Source: Acidobacteriota bacterium (GTDB lineage Bacteria; Acidobacteriota; Blastocatellia; RBC074). Taken from it: a stretch of 64,000 nt of DNA. Of this stretch, positions 47,442 to 61,417 are shown in pieces (the first letter of the stretch is position 1; every line of letters starts with the position of its first letter). A program made the position numbers and the translations under genes. The notes under the pieces are model-generated. The model had not been told where the DNA came from and did not search any database. It worked only from the letters and a program-made list of their open reading frames with translations. The stretch is from positions 124,001 through 188,000 of the forward strand of contig JACPYM010000034.1 in assembly GCA_016196035.1 (NCBI GenBank). The letters are read 5' to 3'.

Positions 47442-47473
47442 GCCGACATTTCGGCAAGTGCCGAAATGTCGGC
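47442..47473 (-). promoter_or_regulatory. Two palindromic upstream activator sites (TGCCGA-N4-TCGGCA type)
   Basis: GCCGA-CATT-TCGGC (47442-47455) and GCCGA-AATG-TCGGC (47460-47473) are two copies of the same palindrome, with centres 18 bp apart and about 146 and 164 bp upstream of the predicted start. This is the usual position for enhancer sites of sigma-54 activators. Together the two also form a perfect 14-bp hairpin with an AAGT loop, so an RNA or terminator role is an alternative. Confidence 0.6.
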
Positions 47474-47481
47474 ACGAAACA

Positions 47482-47566
47482 GTACCGCGCGCGTGAGCAA
47501 GCGGAGTCGTTACGTTGAGTCCATTGGATATGAGTTGCGAAAGCCGCTTGCTCACGCGCGCGGTAC
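47482..47566. repeat. Perfect 23-bp inverted repeat, copy 1 of a family
   Basis: Arms 47482-47504 and 47544-47566 (words GTACCGCGCGCG and TGAGCAAGCGG) are exact complements around a 39-nt loop. An identical arm pair with a different loop is at 53915-54000. It lies just beyond the stop of the 7-GAF regulator gene. Confidence 0.95.
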
Positions 47567-47597
47567 CGCACCAGAGTTGAGCGGCAGCGATGTCGTT

Positions 47598-52340
<4,743 letters not shown>

Positions 52341-52380
52341 ATCGAGTACTGCTTGTTATAGGGTTGTAGGAAGGAAGACA

Positions 52381-52479
52381 GAGATTACGGAACAGACGGA
52401 AATAACGGAACAGACGGAATGGGAACTGGCTTTAGCCGGCTTCTGTTTGTTCCGTTATTTCCGTCTGTTCCGTAATCTC
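52381..52479. repeat. Perfect 32-bp inverted repeat, copy 2 of a family
   Basis: Arms 52381-52412 and 52448-52479 are exact complements around a 35-nt loop and share their sequence with the repeat at 40906-41010. It lies between the sugar isomerase-type gene and the 7-GAF regulator gene, before the regulator's start. Confidence 0.95.
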
Positions 52480-52514
52480 GTTTTGTCTTTGCCTTGCATG
52501 AATTCAACTTCTGT

Positions 52515-53756
52515 TTACGACCGATAGGCTTGCCGCCCGACGCCTTGCACCGGGATGCCTTGCGCGGCGAGCACTTCGTTTTGCAGCGCGAACATGCAGG
52601 CCGCCGCCTCATCAATCTTGCGCGTGAAGGCAATCGAACCTTGTAGGATCGGTTTGAGCAAGTCCTTGTCTTGAATGCGCGCCTTTGGATATTCGTGTTC
52701 GACGATCAGGAAGGTGTTCGCCACATCCAGTTGCAACAATTCGCGCGCGGCCAACTGATGATCCAGCCAATCCACCGTGCGATTTTGCAGATAGGCCAGC
52801 GGGTCATGTTTCGCCGTGCCGGGCAACTCGTGTTCGCACAAGACGACCTGCTTCTTCCAGGCGTTCAGCAAATCCGCCGGATTCGACGAAGGGACGCCGT
52901 TGACCATATCGCCGCGCTGCACCGTCTGACCGCCGTAGCCCCACGCGCTGACGCCTTTGACATCGGTCACCTGGCCTTTGACATGGAAGCCGCCGATCAG
53001 GAAGTTGTAGCCTTCGTCTTTGAGGTACTGAAAAATCGAGCGCGTGTCCTGGCCCATCAAAATCGCGTGCGACGGGTCGTAGTGAATGCGGAAGACATCC
53101 CCGACACCGTGCTTCTCACAAATCTGATGCAGCGCGATCCAGGTGCCCGGCGTGTAGGCGATGTTGTTATGCCAATTGTCGCCCGGCACCCAGCCCGGCA
53201 TCGGGCACTGTTCGTTGCGGTATTGCAGGCCGCGCTCTTTGGCGTATTGCAGCAGCGGGATGAAGTGCTCTTCAAAATCAATCAGGTTGGCGTCCATGTT
53301 CAACTGCTGATTGCGACCGACAAAACCGCAGACGGCTTCGGCGCCCAGCAACACGGCTGCATCCATCGAACGTCTCATGAAGTCGTGTTTGGATTTTCGG
53401 GTGGCCGGATCGTGGTGGAGCATATTGTCGAAATAACCGACATCCGAAATGCCGACGTGATTCGCGTCTAAACAAGCGCGCACACGTTTGGCGCGGCTTT
53501 CATCGAACGGTTGCCGCAGATCAAGCGTGTTCGCCACTGGATCGAGCATCGCTTCGGGCGGAATGTCGGTTTGGTCGGGATGGACGGCGGCGGAAAGCTG
53601 GATGTACTGCACGCCGAGTTCGCGGGCGAATGCGACCCATTCCTCGATGGCGAGATCGGGGTCGGGGTCGCGCTTTTCGCGCGGCGTGAGTTCTTGCAAG
53701 GCGGCGGTCAAGACGCCGACTTTCATGAATTTCGGGTCAAATGCTGCGACGGACAT
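52515..53756 (-). CDS. Sugar phosphate isomerase/epimerase-type TIM barrel protein
   Basis: A 413-residue member of the AP endonuclease 2-like (xylose isomerase-like TIM barrel) family. Metal-ligand and substrate residues are in '[14 protein letters not shown]', '[16 protein letters not shown]', '[12 protein letters not shown]' and 'VLCEHELPG'. Family members isomerise or epimerise inositol or sugar derivatives using a divalent metal. No signal peptide is seen. The start at 53756 follows AAGGAG. The exact reaction is unknown; no other sugar gene adjoins. Confidence 0.85.
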   Translation of the reverse strand: MSVAAFDPKFMKVGVLTAALQELTPREKRDPDPDLAIEEWVAFARELGVQYIQLSAAVHPDQTDIPPEAMLDPVANTLDLRQPFDESRAKRVRACLDANHVGISDVGYFDNMLHHDPATRKSKHDFMRRSMDAAVLLGAEAVCGFVGRNQQLNMDANLIDFEEHFIPLLQYAKERGLQYRNEQCPMPGWVPGDNWHNNIAYTPGTWIALHQICEKHGVGDVFRIHYDPSHAILMGQDTRSIFQYLKDEGYNFLIGGFHVKGQVTDVKGVSAWGYGGQTVQRGDMVNGVPSSNPADLLNAWKKQVVLCEHELPGTAKHDPLAYLQNRTVDWLDHQLAARELLQLDVANTFLIVEHEYPKARIQDKDLLKPILQGSIAFTRKIDEAAACMFALQNEVLAAQGIPVQGVGRQAYRS

Positions 53757-53914
53757 GGGCAGAAGCTCCTTCGGATGTGTTGCCAAATTACTGAAAACGA
53801 GTTGAATGAATTGCACGATGACCGTGTGCAGAAGGGAAGTTAGGTCATCGCGGCGCAGTGTGCCCGACGCCTTTTGGGGTGTCAAGGTTTGGTATAACCA
53901 GCGCATAGCAAGAC

Positions 53915-54000
53915 GGTACCGCGCGCGTGAGCAAGCGGCGATTTGGGAGGGATACCGCTAGCGCAAGGATGACGCACCGCTTGCTCACGCGCGCGGTACC
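53915..54000. repeat. Perfect 24-bp inverted repeat, copy 2 of a family
   Basis: Arms 53915-53938 and 53977-54000 (word GGTACCGCGCGCG, then TGAGCAAGCGG) are exact complements around a 38-nt loop. The arms equal those at 47482-47566 while the loops differ, showing a dispersed repeat. It lies between the divergent isomerase-type and RluA genes. Confidence 0.95.
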
Positions 54001-54047
54001 GCCCCAACGTTTTCTATTTCAGACTTGGACACTTAGAATCGCACGCA

Positions 54048-55016
54048 ATGAGCAAAACAACTTGGCAAGTTAAAGAAGCAGAAACCGGCACGCGGCTGGA
54101 TAAATGGCTGGCGGCGGCGGAACGCCTCAACTCGCGTTCGCGCGCGTTGGCGGCACTGGAAAAAGGGCAGGTCTTCGTCAACGAGGCCGAGCAGTCGGCG
54201 GGCGAGGCCGGGCGGCGCTTGCAGCCCGGCGAAACGGTGCGTCTCTGGCTGGATCGTCCGGGCAGCGCGGCGCGGCGCAATTACGCGGGCAGCGGTAAAC
54301 GCATCGCCGATCTGCATCTGATTTATGAAGACCCGACCTTGCTGGTCGTCAACAAACCGGCGGGGTTGTTGTCGGTACCGTTACCCGCCAAGCCGGATGA
54401 GCCTTCGTTATTGGACAAAGTCACGACACACTTACGTGGCCAGGGTTTGAATCGCGCCTTCATCGTGCACCGCATTGACCGCGATACTTCGGGGCTGGTC
54501 GTGTTTACGAAAAGCTTCGCGGCGCAGCAGCAACTCAAACACCAATTCGAGCGGCACGAGCCGGAGCGTATCTATTACGCTTTTGTTTACGGCCAGCCAC
54601 AACCAGACAAAGGGATGTGGCGCGATGAATTGGTTTGGGATCAGGAAGAGTTGAGGCAGAAGGTGGCGAGTGGCCCCGCTAGCAGTAAGCAGGCGGAAAA
54701 GCAGGAAGCCGAATGCCAGTATCGTGTGCTGGAAAAATACGCCGAGGCCGCGTTGGTCGAGGTCAGTCTGATCACCGGCAAGCGCAACCAGATTCGCATC
54801 CAAGCCGGTTTGCGCGGCCATCCGCTAATTGGCGAGCGCCAGTACGTCTATCAGCACAAACCCGCCGTCAAGCTCGAATTCCCGCGCCAGGCCCTGCACG
54901 CGCTGCGGCTGAGTTTTCGCCATCCGCAAGATGGCCGTAAAGTGAAGTTTGAAGCGTCGCTGCCAGCGGACTTGCAAGGCTTGCAACAGCGCTTGCAAGC
55001 CAGCCGCGCTGCTTGA
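54048..55016 (+). CDS. RluA-family pseudouridine synthase
   Basis: A 322-residue enzyme that converts uridine to pseudouridine in rRNA or tRNA. An S4 RNA-binding domain (about 13-75; 'RLDKWLAAAERLNSRSRALAALEKGQVFVN' in part) precedes the catalytic domain, with 'LLVVNKPAGLLSVP', the catalytic Asp144 in 'IVHRIDRDTSGLVVF' and 'VSLITGKRNQIRIQ'. The RluC/RluD subgroup fits; the target position cannot be given. Single-gene unit, divergent from the isomerase-type gene across the inverted repeat. Confidence 0.92.
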   Translation: MSKTTWQVKEAETGTRLDKWLAAAERLNSRSRALAALEKGQVFVNEAEQSAGEAGRRLQPGETVRLWLDRPGSAARRNYAGSGKRIADLHLIYEDPTLLVVNKPAGLLSVPLPAKPDEPSLLDKVTTHLRGQGLNRAFIVHRIDRDTSGLVVFTKSFAAQQQLKHQFERHEPERIYYAFVYGQPQPDKGMWRDELVWDQEELRQKVASGPASSKQAEKQEAECQYRVLEKYAEAALVEVSLITGKRNQIRIQAGLRGHPLIGERQYVYQHKPAVKLEFPRQALHALRLSFRHPQDGRKVKFEASLPADLQGLQQRLQASRAA

Positions 55017-55655
55017 TCAATAGCCGCCGCGCAGTTTCAACTTACTCAGGATTTGCTGGGCCGCGTCACGCGCCGCCCATTCGATTTGCACTTGCTCGCG
55101 GGTCGCGCCGATGGGCGGTTGAGGCATGCCATTTGGTTGCACGGGCATGCCCATGCCAAAGGCGACCTGTTTGCCCGTCTTCGGTTCAAAGACGGTGTAA
55201 CGCAATTCCAAGCCGTTTGAGGACATGCCCATGCGATCAACTTGCAGTTCAAACAGCACGACATAGACATTGTCGTTATTCTTGGCCACATCCATCGCGT
55301 CTTTACGATTCTTGTTACCGCCGGCATCACTGGCTTGCAAGCCGCGCACTTCGCGTTTCAGTTCGTGCGCACAGGCGGCGCGCGCCGTGTCGCTGAAGTA
55401 GGACGGGATGCCGATGTCGCCCATGTCCGACATCACTTGAATGCGGGTTTTCAGTTCTTCCGCCTTGGGTTTGTCGCCGTCCTCGGGCGCAACGGTTGAT
55501 TCGGCCACGGTGCGCGTTTCGGGTTGGTTGACGCCTTGCACGGGTGGCAGCGGATCGGCCTTTTTCTGTTTGCGGCCGGACTGGGCCGACGCCGTGCCGA
55601 CGAGCAGCAGCAAACAAAAACAGGCGGCAAAAACGAATTGCAGGTGGCGGCGCAT
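55017..55655 (-). CDS. Secreted hypothetical protein
   Basis: A 212-residue exported protein with a signal peptide (1-25, ending GTASAQS), a charged low-complexity linker (about 26-70) and a globular domain (about 75-205; 'DNVYVVLFELQVDRMGMSSNGLELRYTVF' in part). No family recognised. AAGGAGAG precedes the ATG at 55655. The frame stays open further upstream across the divergent kinase gene, but that part is a shadow. Its stop lies directly against the RluA stop (convergent). Confidence 0.75.
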   Translation of the reverse strand: MRRHLQFVFAACFCLLLLVGTASAQSGRKQKKADPLPPVQGVNQPETRTVAESTVAPEDGDKPKAEELKTRIQVMSDMGDIGIPSYFSDTARAACAHELKREVRGLQASDAGGNKNRKDAMDVAKNNDNVYVVLFELQVDRMGMSSNGLELRYTVFEPKTGKQVAFGMGMPVQPNGMPQPPIGATREQVQIEWAARDAAQQILSKLKLRGGY

Positions 55656-55880
55656 AGTTGCTCTCCTTAATTGCAATGGTTGCGGATGTTGATCAGAAGC
55701 AGGCGGCGGGATGTTAGTACGATTGCGGCGCGGGCACAATCGGCCCTGACAATCGGCGCAGCATTCGTGACAAGCGCGGGCGTGTTCATTACAATCCGCC
55801 GCTTGCTGGGTCGTATCGGTTACGCAGAAATCTGTGACGACTGCTTTTCGTTTCAACCAATCTACTTTCAGGAGAACACT

Positions 55881-56963
55881 GTGCAAACTGGTTTGAATAT
55901 TCGTGCTCAAGGCGCGCTTGATCTGGTTTCGCTGGGGGCGCTGATTCATCGGCTCGATCCGGGGATCATCCCCTTCCGCAAAGCCACAACCTGCCAGATT
56001 CATGTCAGCGGGGGCGAATTCAACGTGGCGGCCAACTTGGCCGATTGTTTTGGGCTGAAAACCGGCATCGCTTCGGCAATGGTGGATTACCCGATTGGCG
56101 AATTGATTGCTGAGCGCGTGAAGGCGATGGGCGTCAAGCCCTTTTACAAACGCTTCGCGCACGATGGCGTGATGGGGCCGAATATGGCGACGGTTTATAG
56201 CGACCGGGGTTACGGCGTGCGCGCGCCGGTGGTCTTTTATAACCGCTGCAATGAAGCGGCGGCGCAGCTCAAGCCGGGCGATTTCGATTGGGACAAAATC
56301 TTTGCGGGCGGCGTGCGCTGGTTTCACAGCGGCGGCATCTTTGCGGCGCTGTCTGAAACGACTGCCGAGTTGATTATCGAAGGCATGAAAGCGGCCAAAG
56401 CGGCGGGCGCGGTGACTTCCTTCGATCTGAACTTCCGCGAAAAGCTCTGGAAGATTTCGGGCGGGCAGGATCGCGCTGTTTCCGTCATCGGGCGCATTGT
56501 CGAAAACGTGGATGTGCTGGTCGGCAATGAAGAGGATTTGCAAAAAGGTTTGGGCATCGCGGGGCCGGAAGTTGCCGCGACCTCTAAACTCGACCCGAGC
56601 GCGTTCTTTGGCATGATTGATCGCGTCGTTGAGAAGCATCCGCACATCAAAGTCGTCGCCACGACCTTGCGCGAAGTCCATTCAACCAGCCGTCACAGTT
56701 GGGGCGCGGTGGCCTGGGTCAACGGGCAGGCGCATATTTCGATGACTTGCGATCTGGATGTCTGCGACCGCGTCGGGGGTGGCGATGGCTTTGCCGCCGG
56801 ATTCTTCTATGGTTTGTTGACGGGCGAATCGCCCGAAGAAGCGTTGAAACTGGGCTGGGCACACGGGGCGTTGCTGACGACCTTCCCCGGCGACACCACG
56901 ATGGCGACGGTGGAGCAGGTGCGGGCTTTTGCGCAAGGTGGTTCGGCACGAATCCAACGTTAG
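55881..56963 (+). CDS. PfkB-family sugar kinase (2-keto-3-deoxygluconate kinase-like)
   Basis: A 360-residue ribokinase-fold kinase. 'SGGEFNVAANLADCFGLKTGIAS' is the N-terminal PfkB signature and 'CDRVGGGDGFAAGFFYGLLTG' the C-terminal one, with the catalytic Asp in GGGD. The N-terminus and the GGGD form are nearest to 2-keto-3-deoxygluconate kinases. The start is GTG at 55881 with CAGGAG 7 nt before it; the longer frame from 55671 is rejected. It would phosphorylate a sugar acid with ATP in the cytoplasm. No aldolase is nearby to confirm an Entner-Doudoroff role. Confidence 0.85.
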   Translation: MQTGLNIRAQGALDLVSLGALIHRLDPGIIPFRKATTCQIHVSGGEFNVAANLADCFGLKTGIASAMVDYPIGELIAERVKAMGVKPFYKRFAHDGVMGPNMATVYSDRGYGVRAPVVFYNRCNEAAAQLKPGDFDWDKIFAGGVRWFHSGGIFAALSETTAELIIEGMKAAKAAGAVTSFDLNFREKLWKISGGQDRAVSVIGRIVENVDVLVGNEEDLQKGLGIAGPEVAATSKLDPSAFFGMIDRVVEKHPHIKVVATTLREVHSTSRHSWGAVAWVNGQAHISMTCDLDVCDRVGGGDGFAAGFFYGLLTGESPEEALKLGWAHGALLTTFPGDTTMATVEQVRAFAQGGSARIQR

Positions 56964-56988
56964 TCGGGTGCCGCGCACCGGGTCGCAA

Positions 56989-57267
56989 TCAAGCAGTCGC
57001 CGCTTCTTCGGCCCAGGCTGGTGTGAGGCCGTAATACAAAACATCCGGGTCAATATCCGCGCCGTTTTCCCAGCCGATGGTGCTGCCGCTAATTTTGACG
57101 GTGCGGAAAACGGCAATGTCATTGCGAATCGGCGCAAAGATCGGGCCCCGCAAATACGGCTCCAGGTTTATTTCTTTTTGTACACCGTTCTGAAATGTGA
57201 GGCGCACGTTGAACGCCGTGAGTGGCTCAACGGCTTGCACGCGCATCAGTGGGCCTAAATGTTCCAT
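56989..57267 (-). CDS. DUF2442 protein
   Basis: A 92-residue protein with the DUF2442 pattern ('VRLTFQNGVQKEINLEPYLRGPIF', 'GWENGADIDPDVLYY'). DUF2442 proteins are commonly encoded next to DUF4160 genes, and the pair behaves like a toxin-antitoxin-type module in genome surveys; this is not established biochemically. The stop of the DUF4160 gene is 17 nt upstream, so the two are cotranscribed. An alternative start is the ATG at 57246. Confidence 0.85.
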   Translation of the reverse strand: MEHLGPLMRVQAVEPLTAFNVRLTFQNGVQKEINLEPYLRGPIFAPIRNDIAVFRTVKISGSTIGWENGADIDPDVLYYGLTPAWAEEAATA

Positions 57268-57284
57268 AGTTTGCCAGATTCCTT

Positions 57285-57545
57285 TCAGTCAAGCGGTGCG
57301 ATTTGGGAAAGCTGTTGCTGTTGCCGTGCGAGTTGCCAGTTTTGGCGCAATTCGGCGCGGTGTTGTACTGCCCATTCCACGACCATCGCTTGCGCGCGCC
57401 GTGGTAAACCGCCACGCAGTACAGCAAGAGTGTCTATCTCGAAGATCACCTCGTATTCGCCATACTCGGCGTGAAAATGCGGCGGTTGGTGGTCATTGTA
57501 GTACATATAAATCACGATGCCGAAAAACTGGCTGATGCGAGGCAT
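57285..57545 (-). CDS. DUF4160 protein
   Basis: An 86-residue protein with the DUF4160 signature ('FGIVIYMYYNDHQPPHFHAEYGEYE'). The His-rich motif DHxPPHFHxEYG is conserved in the family. GGAGGGAG lies before the ATG. It is the first gene of the two-gene unit with DUF2442. Function unknown; a toxin-like role is conjectured. Confidence 0.87.
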   Translation of the reverse strand: MPRISQFFGIVIYMYYNDHQPPHFHAEYGEYEVIFEIDTLAVLRGGLPRRAQAMVVEWAVQHRAELRQNWQLARQQQQLSQIAPLD

Positions 57546-57719
57546 ACTCCCTCCTGAAATTCAATTGTGTGACTTTTGGGTGGTGGTTTACCCGCTGGGG
57601 AGGGGTAAATGAATTTTCCTCTTCCCGCATTGGTTTTGCTGCTTGACGGTGTAAGATTGGGCCATCGTCCAAGAAACTCTCGGACATAACTTTATGGCTA
57701 ATTGTTTTTAGGAGCAAGC

Positions 57720-60563
57720 ATGAATCCGTTAGTGGAATTGCAAAAGCTGGGACAAAGCATCTGGTACGACAACATCCGCCGCGCCATGCTCGACAATGGC
57801 GAACTAGCCGGCAAGATTGCCGAGGATGATCTGCGCGGGATGACTTCCAATCCGACGATTTTTGAGAAGGCTATCGCGGGCAGCACCGATTACAACGAAG
57901 GTTTCCGCAAACTGCTTGCCGACAATCAAGGCGTGCAGGAAATTTACGAAGGCCTTGCCATCGAAGACATTCAACGCGCCGCCGATCTCTTCAAACCCGT
58001 TTACGACCGTACCGACAAAGTGGATGGCTATGTCAGCTTCGAGGTCTCGCCGCTGCTGGCGCACGACACCGAAGGCACGATTGCCGAAGCCAAGCGACTG
58101 TGGGCTGCGTTGGGCCGTCCGAATGTGATGATCAAGATTCCCGCCACGCCCGCCGGCCTGCCTGCGATTCGCGCCGTCATCGGGGCCGGCATCAACGTCA
58201 ACGTGACGATGATCTTCGCGCTCGAAAATTATGCCGAGGTTGCCGAAGCCTATATTTTAGGCTTGGAAGATCGCGCCGCCGCCGGAGAGCCGGTCACGGG
58301 CATCGCTTCGGTCGCCAGCGTCTTTGTCAGCCGCATTGATAGCGCCGTGGACAGCCAACTGGAATTTCGCATCCGGCGTTCAACGGACGAAAGCGAAAAG
58401 AAAACCTTGACCGACCTGCTCGGCAAAATTGGGATTGCGAACACCAGGCTGATTTACCAACGCTTCAAAGACATCTTCCACGGCGACCGCTTTGCCGTCT
58501 TGAAGGCTCAGGGCGCGCGCGTGCAACGGCCTTTGTGGGCGAGCACGGGCACCAAAAATCCGCAGTATCGCGATGTGCTTTACGTCGAAGCCTTCATCGG
58601 GCCGGAAACGGTCAACACGGTGCCGCCCGCGACTTACACGGCCTTCCGCGATCACGGGCAAGTGGCGCTGACGCTGGAAACACAACTGGAGGAATCAAAG
58701 GCCATCGTCGCCAAGCTGGCGGAGACCGGCATTGATCTGACGCAGGTCACGCAGCAATTGCAGGATGATGGCGTCAAGGCGTTTGCCGATTCGTTCGAGA
58801 GCCTGATGTCGAGCATCACCTCGAAACGCGCGACGCTGACCAGCGGCTTGAGCGAACGCATGACCGCCAGCCTGGGCGTACACGCCAGCGCCGTGACCGA
58901 CGCCGTCAAGCGGGCCGAGAAAGAGCAATGGGTGCGCAAGATTTGGCGCAAGGATGCCGCTTTGTGGAAGAGCGATGAAACGCATCAGAAGATCATTAAG
59001 CAGGCGCTCGGCTGGGTCACGGTGCCGGATTTGCTGGCCGACAATGTGGATGAACTCGCCGCCTTCAGTGCGCGCATCCGCAATGACGGTTTCAAACACG
59101 TGCTGCTGCTCGGCATGGGCGGCAGCAGTCTCTGCCCCGAAGTCTTTCGCCGCACTTTCGGCAAACAGCCGGGCTTCCCCGAAATTCACGTGCTCGACAG
59201 CACCGACCCGGCGACTGTGGCGGCCTTTGAGGCACGGGTTGAGTTGGAGAAGACGCTGTTTGTCGTAGCGAGCAAATCGGGTTCAACGATTGAGCCGCTG
59301 ATGTTTTACAAATACTTCATCAGCCGGTTGCGTGAATTGAAAGGCGACAAAGCGGGCGAGAATTTTGTGGCGATCACCGATCCGGGCACGCTGATGCAAA
59401 GCATGGCGCAGGGCGATGGCTTCCGCCGCATTTTCCTGAATCCGGCAGACATTGGCGGGCGTTATTCGGCGCTTTCGTATTTCGGAATGGTGCCCGCGGC
59501 GTTGCAGGGCTTCGATTGCAAAACCTTGATCGAACGCGCTGAACGCGCGATGCACGCCTGTGCGCCGCCGGTACCCGCCACAGACAATCCGGCGGTGCGT
59601 TTGGGCGCGGCTTTGGGTGTGTTGGCGTTGGCCGGGCGGGATAAGTTGACGCTGACGACTGACGCCAGGATTGCTTCGCTGGGCTTGTGGATTGAACAAC
59701 TCGTCGCCGAAAGCACGGGCAAAGATGGGAAAGGCATCGTGCCCGTCGCGGGCGAGCCGTTGGCCGGGCCGGAGTTGTACGGACAGGATCGCGTCTTTGT
59801 GCATCTCAGCATTGGCCCAGTTGAGGCTGAAACGGAAAACAAGCTGGCGGCGCTGGCGGCGGCGGGGCATCCGGTGATTCGCCGCACGCTGACCGATGTG
59901 CTCGATTTGGGCGAAGAGTTTTATGTCTGGGAGATGGCGACAGCGATTGCCGGCGCGGTGCTGGAGATCAATCCGTTCGATCAGCCGAACGTGCAGGAGA
60001 GCAAGGACAACACCAAGGCGTTGCTAGAAGAGTTCAAACAGAATGGCAAGCTGAGTGAACAACTGCTGGCAGCGACGGGCGCGGGGCTAAACGTTTACGC
60101 TGATGCTGCAACGATTGAAGCCCTCGGCGCTGGGAAGACAGCCGAAGACTTCATCACGGCGCATCTCAAACGCGTAGGCGCGAGCGATTACGTTGCGCTG
60201 CTCGCCTACATTCAAGAGACCAGTGAACACGAGGCCGCACTGCAAGCGATCCGCACGCAATTGCGTAAGGCCTGGCATGTTGCCGCCACCACGGGGTATG
60301 GCCCGCGCTTCCTGCATTCGACGGGGCAGTTGCACAAGGGCGGCGGAGATCAAGGCGTGTTTATTCAAATCACTGCGAGTACGCAGGCGGATGTGCCCTT
60401 GCCGGGAGAACTATTCAGCTTTGGCGTGTTGAAACAGGCGCAGGCCCTGGGCGACTTTCAAGCGCTGGCCGCGCGCAATCGGCGCGCGCTCCGCATAGAT
60501 TTAGGTGACGACATCGCGGGCGGGTTACAAGCCTTGTGGCAGATCGTGCAAGGCCTGAAGTGA
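57720..60563 (+). CDS. Bifunctional transaldolase / phosphoglucose isomerase
   Basis: A 947-residue fusion. The N-terminal transaldolase (about 1-370) has the Schiff-base Lys139 in 'GRPNVMIKIPATPAGLPAI'. The C-terminal phosphoglucose isomerase (about 390-947) has 'LLGMGGSSLCPEVFRR' and 'VVASKSGSTIEPLMF', the sugar-phosphate-binding loop. Such TAL-PGI fusions occur in several phyla and link the pentose phosphate pathway with glycolysis. The start at 57720 follows TAGGAG. It precedes a HAD phosphatase and 6-phosphogluconolactonase on the same strand, forming a sugar-phosphate operon. Confidence 0.93.
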   Translation: MNPLVELQKLGQSIWYDNIRRAMLDNGELAGKIAEDDLRGMTSNPTIFEKAIAGSTDYNEGFRKLLADNQGVQEIYEGLAIEDIQRAADLFKPVYDRTDKVDGYVSFEVSPLLAHDTEGTIAEAKRLWAALGRPNVMIKIPATPAGLPAIRAVIGAGINVNVTMIFALENYAEVAEAYILGLEDRAAAGEPVTGIASVASVFVSRIDSAVDSQLEFRIRRSTDESEKKTLTDLLGKIGIANTRLIYQRFKDIFHGDRFAVLKAQGARVQRPLWASTGTKNPQYRDVLYVEAFIGPETVNTVPPATYTAFRDHGQVALTLETQLEESKAIVAKLAETGIDLTQVTQQLQDDGVKAFADSFESLMSSITSKRATLTSGLSERMTASLGVHASAVTDAVKRAEKEQWVRKIWRKDAALWKSDETHQKIIKQALGWVTVPDLLADNVDELAAFSARIRNDGFKHVLLLGMGGSSLCPEVFRRTFGKQPGFPEIHVLDSTDPATVAAFEARVELEKTLFVVASKSGSTIEPLMFYKYFISRLRELKGDKAGENFVAITDPGTLMQSMAQGDGFRRIFLNPADIGGRYSALSYFGMVPAALQGFDCKTLIERAERAMHACAPPVPATDNPAVRLGAALGVLALAGRDKLTLTTDARIASLGLWIEQLVAESTGKDGKGIVPVAGEPLAGPELYGQDRVFVHLSIGPVEAETENKLAALAAAGHPVIRRTLTDVLDLGEEFYVWEMATAIAGAVLEINPFDQPNVQESKDNTKALLEEFKQNGKLSEQLLAATGAGLNVYADAATIEALGAGKTAEDFITAHLKRVGASDYVALLAYIQETSEHEAALQAIRTQLRKAWHVAATTGYGPRFLHSTGQLHKGGGDQGVFIQITASTQADVPLPGELFSFGVLKQAQALGDFQALAARNRRALRIDLGDDIAGGLQALWQIVQGLK

Positions 60564-60607
60564 AGCGGACGACCTGGCGTAAGTTTCTTGGAGAAGAGTA
60601 GGGTGAT

Positions 60608-61417
60608 ATGGAAAAACCCAGTATTGATCTAATCGTCTCGGACATAGATGGCACGCTCATCACGTCAGATCACGTCATCACGCCCGCCACCAAGCGGATG
60701 GCGTTGGAACTGCGCATGAGTGGCATCCATCTGTGCCTGGCGAGTTCACGCCCACCGCGCAGCATCAAGCCGATAGCGCAGGAGTTGGGTTTGCGCGCAC
60801 CCTTTGCCGCCTTTAACGGCGCGCTGATTCAATTGCCCGACGATCAAGTCATGGCCGGCAGCGTCATTCCGCCCAACGTGACGCAACGCATCCGGGGGAT
60901 GGCGATGCTCTTGGGGCTGGATGTGTGGCTTTACGATCAGAAGGATTGGTACGTCAATATGCGCACGCCTTTTGTGGATCGTGAAGCGCAGACGGCCGGT
61001 TTCATGGCGCGCACGGATGTTTACATGCAGCAGCTCAAACGCGACAACGTCAAACTGACGGTCGTGGGCACGCCGGATGTCGTCTTGAAAGCACAGGAAC
61101 GCATTCGTGGCGAAATGGGAACGATGGTGTCGGCTTCGCGCTCGAAACCGCGCTTTCTGGATGTGACCGCCCACGGTTGGGACAAAGCGGCGTTGGTGAA
61201 ACGGATGGGCACGTTGTTGAACGTGACGCCGGAACATATCGCCGCGATAGGCGACGGCCCCAATGACGTCGGTCTCTTTCGTCAGGCCATCATGAGCATT
61301 GCCATGGGGCAGGCCGTGGACAACATCAAACAACAAGCCATCCACGTGACAGCCTCGAATGACGAGGATGGTTGGGCACGTGGGATCGAGCAGTTCATTC
61401 TCAGGAGAAAACGTTAA
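60608..61417 (+). CDS. Cof-type HAD sugar phosphatase
   Basis: A 269-residue HAD hydrolase of the Cof (type IIB) family. Motif I 'IVSDIDGTLI' carries the nucleophile Asp12 and acid/base Asp14, motif II is 'CLASSRPPRSI', and motifs III-IV are near 'DKAALVKRM' and 'IAAIGDGPNDVGLF'. A cap domain lies between motifs II and III. It likely dephosphorylates a sugar phosphate or flavin/PLP-type substrate. Its stop abuts the next start (no gap), showing translational coupling with 6-phosphogluconolactonase. Confidence 0.9.
   Translation: MEKPSIDLIVSDIDGTLITSDHVITPATKRMALELRMSGIHLCLASSRPPRSIKPIAQELGLRAPFAAFNGALIQLPDDQVMAGSVIPPNVTQRIRGMAMLLGLDVWLYDQKDWYVNMRTPFVDREAQTAGFMARTDVYMQQLKRDNVKLTVVGTPDVVLKAQERIRGEMGTMVSASRSKPRFLDVTAHGWDKAALVKRMGTLLNVTPEHIAAIGDGPNDVGLFRQAIMSIAMGQAVDNIKQQAIHVTASNDEDGWARGIEQFILRRKR

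Noticed and set aside
53880-53885. TTGACA as a -35 box for the minus-strand isomerase-type gene
   Set aside because: No acceptable -10 lies 16-18 bp downstream; left unassigned.
55656-56681. N-terminal extension of the secreted hypothetical protein to 554 residues
   Set aside because: It is antisense to the PfkB kinase gene, lacks family features, and a signal peptide with Shine-Dalgarno starts at 55655.
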